A DNA stretch of 64,000 bases, from assembly GCA_029204225.1 (NCBI GenBank), contig CM055101.1, positions 59,194,094 to 59,258,093 of the forward strand, read 5' to 3'. How positions within the stretch are numbered: the stretch's first letter is position 1; each line of letters begins with the position of its first letter. Positions 25,401 to 36,543 of this stretch are shown here, in pieces. Under the pieces are notes generated by a model. That model did not search any database. It saw nothing but the letters and a program-made list of their open reading frames with translations, and was not told the origin of the DNA. The position numbers were made by a program, and so were the translations under genes. This DNA is from Diphasiastrum complanatum. Taxonomy: Eukaryota > Streptophyta > Lycopodiopsida > Lycopodiales > Lycopodiaceae.

Positions 25401-28400
25401 TTACTGTGCACGGGTTGAACGTCAACGAAACACAACAATGGAGGATGAAATGAGATGCATACTTGAGAAAAGACACGCAGTGCAAGGCGCTGTATGGATG
25501 GATAGGTGCTACCGAACATGGTCCACCAGGTAATGGGAAGCTGCCTCATCTCTGGATCCTGAGCAGCCGGGTGGGCGAACGTGCCCATGCCGAAACGAAA
25601 TGCAGCTAGCTCCTCCATGAGCCTAATAGGATCCAAACCAATGTGTGGACCCACCCTGTGAATGTACTCAAGCCAATCCGCCTCGAGCTCCCTGTCTGCG
25701 ATTTGTGTCGGAGAGAGGGAGAGGGGATGCAGTATGTGTGCAACGCTGTGGATACTCCTGTGGAAGTAGTTCCATCGCGTCTCCTAGGTGAACTTCAAGG
25801 GCATTATGAAAAAACGTAACATTGACAGAAAAACAAACTAGCAACTACTGAAAAGATAAAGACCAATTACATTACTATACTGCTTACCTCTCTGGCTGCA
25901 AGATGGGCAGCTGCAGGAACTGTCCAATCCACTCCATGAGCTCATACACCAGTCCAAGTGTCGACCCCTCGCTGTCAGCCATGCGAAGCACAATGTAGAG
26001 TGGTCGAAGGAGTCCTGACAATGTCTGTGCATCCCTCCAGAACTGGTCTCCCCTCACCGCGGAAGAAAAGTGTTCCCCATCCTCAGTGTGCTGAAACGTA
26101 CTGGCACGCGAAAGATCACTGGCAACCATCTGTAGAAGCTGCGCCCTACACCTGATCAAATGGTCGATGACCACCAAGTCGAATGCAAAGCGTGTGGGGG
26201 CTGGCTTACGGAGGTCTTGATGGCTGAACACCCGGAACGTGGCAAGAACATGCCTCTTCCTGGTGACGAAATTCACCAGGAAGAGGGCCTCACGGACGAT
26301 GGCTCTAACCCAGGGAAGTGCACCTATGTCCGCCATCAGAAGGTCTATGCCCTGCGCTGCATAGGGGGTATGAACGATGTGAGGGAACTCGGCCTCTAGC
26401 AGTACACCCACCTGAATGCAGTTGGTGGCATTGTCCGTCACCAGCGTGATGACATGTTGTGGGCCTATGGACAGGATGGAAGACCTAATGACATCAAACA
26501 TGAACTCTGCAGATACGACTCTCCCCCTCCCCTGCTGCAATCCACGGCCCTCAAAAACTGTGTGCCCATGCAGCTAGAGACCAAGATGTTGAGGATCGGC
26601 CTCCTCCTGACATCAGTCTAGCCATCGGACATGATGCTGCAACCGTAAGTGGCCCAGTGGCGACGTAGAGGCTCCATCTCTCTAGACAAGGACTCGACCC
26701 TATCCCTTAGCATGTGTGTGCGGACAACCTCTGAACTAGGGACTCTCCAGCTAGGGCTGACAGACTGTGCAAGGTGGAAGGCCCTTCTGAAGGGCTCAGA
26801 GTCGGTGATGGCAAATGGAAGGTTCAGCTCATAAATCAGAGTGGCCTCGGCCTGGCCTCTCTATCCATGTGCGGCTGATGCGTGCCGCGAATGCTCTGCT
26901 GCCTAAGAACTCTCCCAGTTGGGCGACGGGTAGCGGACTTCCAGCATGGTGCACCAACCGTGACGGGAATGGATGATGACACGACAGGCTGGGCACTAGT
27001 GGATGCATCGGCTGTAGACGTGGAATGGGGAGAGTGGGATGCACTGGCAGGGATGGGTGCAGCAGTATAAGTGGGGTGCACTGGTGGAGGGGCGACATGT
27101 GGCATGGGATACGAAAACTGCTGGCTAGGGAGGTCATCTAGATGGGAAGGGAGGGAGGAAGGGATCTCCTCAACATCCTGGAAGGCCTCGTCACCAGCAT
27201 CCTGGGCTTGCTCGGGTGGCGGAGAGTCCATGAGAGTTGTAAACTGGGGGAGTGTGAGCAACAGTAGGTGGTGGTGGAACCGCAATGGCAACTGTCGGAC
27301 GCGATGGGATGGGATCTAGCGGAATGGGTGCAGATGGGGGTGCTTGTGGCGGAACTGTCTGAGGGGGATGAGGGGCAAAGGGACTGGACGAGGAGTCACT
27401 CCCTCTCCTCGTGCGTGCCAGCCAAGCAGGCAGCAACTCGGGGTCAACCAAAGGAGCGGTGCAAAACTGGAGAACACCCTCCGAAATGATGTTCTCCTAC
27501 GCCACAAGACGTGGCCCGTAGGTGTCCAGAAGTCGCTGCCTGACGGGGACGAACATGCTGCCACAAAGGGCAGCATTCAGTGTGCCACCATTTTTGGCGC
27601 GTGCGCCGAGCAGGTGGCCTTTAAGGCGAGTGAGGGTGGCAACGAACTCAACCGGGCAATATCGACAGCGCACGTCTTTGCACCGGACTTGTTGGACTTG
27701 TCGGGAACCCGCCTGACAATGTCCACCTCATCCCACAGATCGAAAAGGTTGGAATGCACCATTTCTGTAGAAGGAACTGGGGAAAAAAGGTAGAGATGAT
27801 CGTGAGTGCGATAGGCTGGAAAATCCACAACAATGGACGAAATAGCAGTAGCAGGGGCGGGAGCGATTTGTGCAACGTGAAGACAGTGTGATGGCGAGGA
27901 GGGCGCAGACAGCAGGGAGGGCGCGGACAGCTGGAAGAGGGCGCAGACAACAACGCGATGGGTAGGGAGAGAGATGAAGCGAGGGGGGGGGAATTAGGGT
28001 AAAAATATATATATAAATATTAAATATATTATTTTATTGTGGTACCGCGGTACCAGTGTGGATCCGCGACGGTACCGGGATCCGCGGATCCTGGTACCGC
28101 TGTGATATATATATCATAGTTGCAGCGCGATTTTCGAATCGCGATTCCGATTCGCGATTCGGGATTTTCCCAGAATTGTGTAGAATCGAATTTTTTTTTT
28201 TTTGTTTGAAATTGTTTTAGGCAATATGGGTATCAGATGAAAGCTCTGATCGAGGGGATTATGATTGTGTAGTTTGCCGACTGTTTCGGGTGCGAAACAC
28301 CAAAAAGTGTTTTCACTCGGGGAGTTGGAAGGCCAAATCATGAAGAGGCCTTACCGTCGGAGGGCCGTTGGGGGGCGTTGCCCCCCAAACCCCCCACCAA

Positions 28401-28878
28401 GGGGCTACCGCCCCCCGAACCCCCCGTTTCCCGGGGGGCTACTGTCCCCCGAACCCCCTAGAGCTTCTTGCTATATAGACATTGTAGATAAAAATGCCAC
28501 CGCCCCCCTGTAGATAAAAATGGGGTGTCCAAATGCGCGCCGAGAAGGGCCCAATATTTATGCCCCGAACTGTATGTACATTGCACTCACATCTCCAGTG
28601 AACCAATTGCAAAAGTGATCATCATCCATACAGTTGATAGTCCAAACTGTAGCATTAACATTTACTGAAAACCAGAGCAACAACCGGATAGCTACTGAAA
28701 ACAAGATCTGTTTGTGCCTCATCTACTGCACTTCTGAGAGGCAAAACGTTGGTTTGACCATTGATCCCCTAAAAAAATTTCAGCAATAAGCTATTTTTCC
28801 CAAAAATTTTTTTTTTTTTTTTTTTTTTTTTGCGATTCTGGGTCGCGAATCGCGACCCGCGAATCGCAGACGCAACTA

Positions 28879-28928
<50 letters not shown>

Positions 28929-31900
28929 CATAGGTCCCGCGGTACTGGGTACCGCGGATCCCGGTACCGTGGGACCATACTGGTACCGCGGTACCATGTT
29001 GGTACCACGGTACCGGGATATAATATATTATTTAATATTCAATATTTTGTAAAATTTTTTTTAACCTAAAACTACCCGCCCCCTCGCATTTCAATGTGAG
29101 TAGTGTGCCTCAGCACGGTCCATAGCCATGGCGGGCCCAACACAGCCTAGGGACCCTGTCAGCAGGATAGGGCCCCCAGTTGGGTCCCGACGTGCAGTCG
29201 GCCACGTCAGTGCCACGTGGTCGACACTTGGCTGTTGCATGCTACCACTCCTCACACTGGGCTAGGAGGGGCTTACTCTATATCAGAGAGTAGGCAAGGT
29301 TTGGTGGATCAGTTAGTGTTTGCCCTACTGTGGTGTTAGGATCTATTACACTGGTATCAGAGCCATCTCCATCCTAGGGAGTTCAGGAGCAGCAGTAGAG
29401 AAAGCTATCAGAAGATAGGAAAGATCTCTGAGTTTCTCAAAAAAGATCAGAAGAGGAGAATCGCTGTAGGAGCAGCCTTCAAACTTCTGATTTTCATTGA
29501 GAAATCACAATAGAAAGGAGTTAGATTCTTTGTAGAGGTAACTCGCTGGATAGACAGCTGTTTTTTCCAGATTTCGGAGGGTTCTCTACGAATTTCCCAA
29601 CGGAAATAGAGTAGGATTTAGTCAGTAGATCCATCGCTGTACATATAGGGATCTATCTCTGATTTCAAAAAGGGATTTCAGTAAATCTGAGTGGAGTTTA
29701 GTCTGAAAATTCCCAACAGGGCCAGTGCTGGACAGGGAGATGAAAAATTGGATTTTCATCCCTGTTTTTTGGAATTTCTCAGTAGTTTGAGTTTCAAACT
29801 AGTTTGCCACAGACCAGCGACCTACTGCCTGAGTTCAGATCAGAGATTCAAGCAAAGATTGGCCCTTAAATTTCAGAAAATTGGGCCAGACAGGTGGCTG
29901 TCCAGCCAGCGAGGGCAGAGATACAAAAAATTCCGGATTTCTTTTTAATAAAATTTTGGTTTTCACTCGGTTTGTTGGAGCCCCACACCTGAAATTAGAT
30001 CAGTCAGCTACTCAACTCAAGAGCCGGGAAATTTGGCACCGTTTTGAAGCTTCAAACTGGGATTTTCCGAAACAGTAGGTCTAATATCTTGGGTAAAAGA
30101 GCTGAGAGGGTTCCTCTTCATCTTTTTCATGCCACGGTGATTTCTACGGCGTCAGTTTCAGCCGTTACGGCACGCCTAGCGAGATTTGAACACCACATTC
30201 CAAATGCTTGTGTTTTTTTGCCATTTTCACAAAATGACTTGTGGGCAACCGATTCAGGTGATGTCTGAGCCTAGAATGCATTTCCACATGCTTGCAGAGA
30301 CTTCTATGACCTCCGTTCCGCCCGTCTATGTCCGTATCACAAATTTCAATTTCCATGCTCTAATTCCATGTTTTTTAGGGTTTAGGCGTGGAACATCGTG
30401 CAAGCATTTGCCAGTAGCGTGGTTTAGGCCTGCACTGCACTCCTTTACGCCTGTAAGGACTCCCACTGCACTGCACTCCTTTACGCCTGTAAGGACTCCC
30501 ACGCTAGCGTAAGTCCCACGTTTTTGCTCAAACTAAAATGATTCTATCCCTCGCCCTAATCTCGTGTGTTTTTTGGCGCTTGCTATGATTTTACTAGAAT
30601 CAATGTAACGTGTGCTCGAATGTGTTGAGCTCTGTTTTAGGCTGGTAATGTTTTTCAATGTAGTGTGTTTTCTTCTACTGAACGGTTGCCTACTTATTTT
30701 TGTTTGCAGGTTTGATCTCGTGTCGACACGATGCCGGTGCGGGGCCGAGGCCTTTGGGGCGAGGTTGAGCTTACCGAGGGGGATGTGGCTACACACCATG
30801 GCATAGGAGTGCGTAGATGGAGATGCTTGCGTTGTGGTGGTCTCTTCACAGGATCACTTACCAGGGTCAGGGCTCACTTACTGAGGGTCAGAGGGCCGGG
30901 TGGGCGGGCATTGGGCATATTTGATTGCCCCAGGATTTATGATGAGGAGAGGCAAAGGTTGTCTATTATGTACGGGCCCGATGGTGCATCACAGGTTTCC
31001 GGACAGGGACAGGGATAGGGAGCAAGAGCAGCTGCAGGTTCACAGGCAGGGCTCACAAGTATGCAGGCACGGCCTACTACGGGTGCAGAGGCTAGTACAA
31101 CACGTTTTGGGTAGGGTTTAGGTGCAGTGCATGGTCTAGGCGAGGCCACTCCAGTTCCACCCGCAGCAACAGGGCTTAGTTCAGAGGGGAGAGCGTCACA
31201 TGAGCAGGTTGGATCAGCGGCAGCGGGTCCTTCTCGTCCCTCCTCTTCTTCGGCTTCAGATGTTGGACATGCTTCGACAGGTCCTCCTAGAGAGAGTGAT
31301 ACACCTACAGATCAGCCAACCATTTTGCGTGTTAGACCACGAGCGCCATATACACAGCAGAGAGAGGTTAGGCCCAGACAACAGACCCTTGATCGATACA
31401 GCTGGCAGAGAGAGCAGCAGGCCCGGTGCACTCGACTTGCTGGCCAGTTCTTTTACGAGTGCGTCATTCCTTTTGCTGTTGCTGACACTTGGGTGTTCAG
31501 GGAGTTTTGCGCACAAATGGCAGCCGTGGATGCTACATGGACGCCTCCCAGACGAGAGGCACTGCGAGGCAAGATGCTTCGTTAGGAGGAGGAGACCATC
31601 TCGTGGGAGCTGAGTTCCATTCGCTCAGCTTGGCAGATGTAAGTACTTTGTTTCCATAAACCCATTGCATGCGTTTAGGGTTTACTCGTGGCGCAATTTT
31701 TGCATGTGGCTAATGGGTATTTTGTGGCAGGTATGGATGCACGATATTGAGTGATGGATGGACCGACATACGTCGGCGATCCGTCATCAATGTCTTGGTT
31801 TCTTGCCCGCTTGGCACAATATTCCTACATGGCGTGGATGCCACTCGAGGTGGTGACGCCATCACAGTCGATTTCATATGGGAGGTTATTAGAGATGTTA

Positions 31901-34900
31901 TTGTTGACATTGGGGTGGAGCATGTGGTTTAGGTTGTCACGGACAACGCTTCGAACTGCAAGCAGATGGGAGAGATTATGACGAGGGAGCTCCCCAGCAT
32001 TGTGTGGACACCCTGTGCTGCACATTGCATAGACTTGCTCATCCATGACCTGTGTGCACTTCCATGGATCAGAGGTATCGGTTTCTCTATTTGCTATGCT
32101 ATCTTGATTGACGCCTGCTCCATGTTGCTAAACACATCTCAACTACCGTCTGTTATTGGATGTTTGTGCTGCAGATGTGTGAGTGTGAGTTTAGGGTTTA
32201 GGGTTTAGGAGGAGAGAGAGATATTGGAGAGAGAGAGAGAGAGAAGAGAGAGAGAGGGGGAGAGAGAGAGTGAGAGAGAGAGATGGCCGCTTCTCCCATT
32301 TGGGACGAGGTGGAGATGTTGCCCGACAAAAAGTGGCATTGCCCTTTTTGTTGGAAAGAGTTGGGAGGGAACATGTCCCGGGTACGAGCACATTTGGGAG
32401 GATTGCGTACCCGGCCCACAGGGGGACGCTACGGGATCAGTGTTTGTACATCCATCCCCGCTGCGGAGAGGGCTCGCATTCTCGACACATATACTGAGCC
32501 AGCTGCTGAGGCTGGCGAGCCATCCACATCCACTGGTGCACCCACTGTTACCCTCCGCCATCGCACCCTCACAGGATCCGTTTCAGGTGCCGTCTGTTTC
32601 GGTCAGTGGACGAGCTCGATAGGAACATTTGGGAACAGAGAGGATGAGGAACGGACCGACGGTCAGCCCAGAACGTCCTTTTGAAGTTCGACGTTGAACA
32701 GCGCTTCAGGGACACTTCGTCGGTCGGTAACTGGAAACATTTGGAATTGACATAGTAGTGTGCAGGTCTTCTAGTTCCCTGTCCTGCCCCACGCAGTTAT
32801 GCTTAGTAATTAGTAAGCTGTTGAAGTACAACCGTAAACCCTAAACCGATCTCATCACAGAAGACATAGTGGTGTGTAGGTCTTTTGGTTCCCTGCAGTG
32901 AATGACGCAGCTTTGCAACCGTAATTAGTGAGCTATTGAAGTTCATCTGGGGATAACCCGATTTCATAATATGAGACATAGTAGTTTTTAGGTCCTGTGG
33001 TTCCCTGCAGTTCATGGCACAGTTTAGGGTAGTAATTAGTAAGTTGTTGAGTTTCATCCGGGGAGCACATCGTTACATAGTTTCCGTATTGTCACACTTT
33101 TTGTGAGCATTCATTTCTCCCAGAGACTTGTGGCCTTGAGAGCTTGACACTCTTCTGGTGAGCATTCACCTATCCCAAAAACTTGTGGTCTTGAGAGCCT
33201 GTCACTCTTCTGGTGAGCATTCGTTTCTCCCAGAAACTTGTGGTCTTCATTCATTTGCTTGTCACTCTTCTGGTGAGCATTCACTTCTCCCAAATCTTCT
33301 GGTCTTGAGCGAGTCATTCTACTGGTGAGCATTCACTTGCCTTTTTGAATCAAATTGCACCCTTCACTGCATTGCATTCTGAGAGGTAAATATGAAATAA
33401 CATACATAGTCAGAGATGAATTTGAATGCAAGAAAATATCTGCCAAGACTATGTGGTGGTATAAATCGAAGAGGTCGATTTCATCACACTTAAGATCTAC
33501 GCTGCTGAAGCCTTAAACCACATCTGATGATAAAGCTCGTACAAAAGTTTGTTCTCTTCTGGAAAATAGTTCACACGGGAAAGCTTGACATAGATGCTTG
33601 CTCTTCTTGCCAGAGAGAGAGACTGCGAGTGCGAGGGGGAGTTTGCCTGTCAAAATTACAAATTGTTTGCCTTTTCAACCCCGATTCTGTAGCATCTCAG
33701 TTATGGGAGGCATGGGCAGTGGATAGGTTTTCTTGCAAAAATTTTTGGCCCCTTTTTCATTTTTTTTGACTGGAGGGGGCAGGCAGTCGCTGTGCACCCC
33801 TGATAATTAATTCCGGGGGGGGGGGGGGTGGGGTAGGGTTGGGAAAATCGCTTTTTATTGTTTTTGGGCATGTGGGAGCGAGCTGGGAGGGGCCTGTATT
33901 TTTTTTTTTGAAAAATAAAAATTTGCGCCCGGGGTGGACGCGTCCATCCCGGGCGCGGACGCGCGCACCCAGACGCGCATTTGCGCCCAGCCCTTGCATT
34001 CTTTTAGATTAGCAGCACCTATTGTAAATATTTTGCGCTCACTCTTCTTGGGTTGATGCAAAGGCTGCTATACTCTTGTTTCTTTGTTGAGGGAACTACA
34101 AATCAAAGCTTTTGCGAATATTTCTGTTAAGCCTTTGCTGAATCAAAAGCATTTGAAATGTGGCAATTACAAAGTGAGAAAAGCCCCCCAAAAGCAGCTA
34201 CTTTCCGGGACTTTTGCTTTTTTGGTGAAGCACACAAAAGAGTTTTTTTAATAGAAAAAAGCGTTCTTGGGCCTGAACTTGGTGCCCGATATATTGCTGG
34301 GACCCTGATCTTTCTCTATCTAATGTTTTTTTGCCTTTATTGCCTCCATCGCCCTCTTCCCTTTTAGTTTTCATTTGAAACTTGTCAGTGCACCAAGGAT
34401 GGAACGGGATTGCAGGTAAGAGTTTTGGGCCATTCTGAAGGCAATAGAAGTATCAGAATGAAGAAAAACTCATTCTTTTGTAAGTTATTGTGTTTGCTCA
34501 GATCCGATCCTGTTCTTACTAGTTAGATTTGCTCAGATCGGTTCATAGCAACGAGTTCTATCCATGCCCTCCTAATTAACAGCTGTTAAAGAAAAATGAG
34601 GGCTCAATTTTTATATTATTTGAAATTAGGCTTTTTCAGAAAAAAATAGAAAGGTACCTCGTTCTGTAGATACGAACCAAAAGGTTTGGAATGGGGATCA
34701 TTAAGCATTCACCAGAAGTCCCAAACTGGAGCCCTGATTGTGGTAAGGCACCTGCTTATAATGGTAGACCTTGTATATGACTAATCCCAGAATTGCAGAA
34801 GGTGCCCTTGAATGTGTGCTTACAAATCATCCGCTCCTGTGGACTAGGGCATTGGTGAAAAATGTTGGGTTGTTATCATGTAGTGTTGCTCTCGCAAGGG

Positions 34901-36476
34901 TTTGGTCAGAGCTCAGAAATCCATATTTGCATATTTCTTGTAGTAGGGGTAGACACAGAATAAAATGTTTGTTTATGTGTCGTCCTTGATTGTGGTGTAT
35001 GGTTCGCTTGTCAACGTGTTTGAGAATATTTGTAGATGTAAGCAACTTCGTAATATGTATGTCACTCATCATCATTAGTATATCATTTCAGATTTCTTAT
35101 ACTAGAGACATTGGCGTTGAGAATGACAGTTGAGCTGTTGAACAGCACTTTCTCAGTTCAAAGGTCGGCATGTTCTAGCCATTTGATCACTTTGTGCCTT
35201 TTTTTTTATTCAGGAAGGATACCTTGTGTACGAGTGCAATTCTAGTTGCCATTGTCAAGAGGAATGCACCAACCGTGTGCTGCAGAAAGGCGTGCAAATA
35301 AAGCTTGAGGTTTTCAAGACTTGCCATAAGGTGAAATAATAGGAGTTAGTGACATTTATGTGAAAAGTTCACCAATCAACTGAGTGTCAGTCAAATGTTT
35401 CCTAGACAGTCATGGGATTTATTGCCTCTATTCACCATAGGTTTTTCTGGCTTTGATTGCCTAAGGCAAAAGTGTTCTCCTCACATGCCAACTTTGAGTC
35501 ACAGCATTCTCTAACTGCTTAATGTTTTATCTTGCTCATGCATATTTTCTAAGGGTTGGGCTGTAAGAGCTGCACAACACATTCCTCGTGGAACATTCGT
35601 CTGCGAATACCTTGGAGAGGTTCTGAATGATGCTGAGGCAAATAAAAGGGGTGAAAGGTGAAACTTGATCAACTGTATTGTTTCATGTTAGCTGTTGAGG
35701 CTGTGGAATTGTATGATGAGAGATGTTAAAGAAATCTTGTTCTGTTGAAGCTTAACATCTAGGTGAAAAGAACTGTGTTTGCTCATTATTTGCATTCATT
35801 ACTCTTTGTAAATGAATATTAGTAGATCTGCTCTTTATTTATCTGTCTTTATTCCTTTCCCAGGCATAAAAATGTTTTAGATTCATGCCTATATGTACTC
35901 TGTGCCAATCACACAGATCACATAGAAATTTGATGTTTAGAATTGTTGGAATATTATATTTGCATGAGGGCACCCACACATTGCTTACTTCATAGTACGC
36001 TGAATATAGGAATGCCCGGATTTTTTAATGTGTTCTGGTTTTAGAATTAGGAACACTCGCTAAACAATGGTGCACCAGAGGGCAAGAGAATGAGAGATGG
36101 CATCGATCGCATTGGAGGCATCATCCTCTGCTCGAAACTCGCCTAGGGCGTTGTCCATTTCCTTCCATCACCTCATGGATGAATAGGTAGCTAACTGACT
36201 GAAGGCTATGTGCAGATATAATTTGCAGCGGCCGTTCAACCCCGCAGCTGGAGGAAACGTAAGTGAGATGGTGAGAGAAAAGAGAGAGGGGGTAGAGAGA
36301 TGGTGAGCGAGAGAAGAGAGAGAGCGGGTAGAGAGAGAGAGAGAGAGAGTGATGTTGGGAGGACACGAAGAGTCGTGACTCGTGAGAGCAGAGGGAGACG
36401 GAGAAAGAGAAGTTTTTTTTTAATTAGGTTTTAGGGTTAGGGTTCTCTAGGGTTCAGATATGAAAAATAGCCAAAA

Positions 36477-36543
<67 letters not shown>

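Larger units (their letters stand above)
27975..29090. mobile_element. Foldback structure with GGTACC/GGATCC palindromes, split by MITE copy B
   Basis: The arm 27975-28104 and the reverse complement of 28926-29090 match along their length: GCGAGGGGG, an AT-rich run with AATATTAAATA, then GGTACCGCGGTACCAGT and GGTACCGGGATCCGCGG. The two arms face each other across the MITE and a (TA)n tract. This is a long imperfect inverted repeat, itself built of 6-bp palindromes. It may be a foldback transposon or the end of a larger hAT element. The outer target duplication was not identified. Confidence 0.65.

Noticed and set aside
33106..33347. A CRISPR-like array
   Set aside because: The units of about 55 bp are contiguous with no unique spacers; it is a plant minisatellite. 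No cas-like genes exist here.
34367..34416. An extra SUVR5 exon before exon 7
   Set aside because: The string ends in a GTAAG donor, but exon 6 joins directly to exon 7 in the order known for SUVR5, and no suitable acceptor phase supports it.
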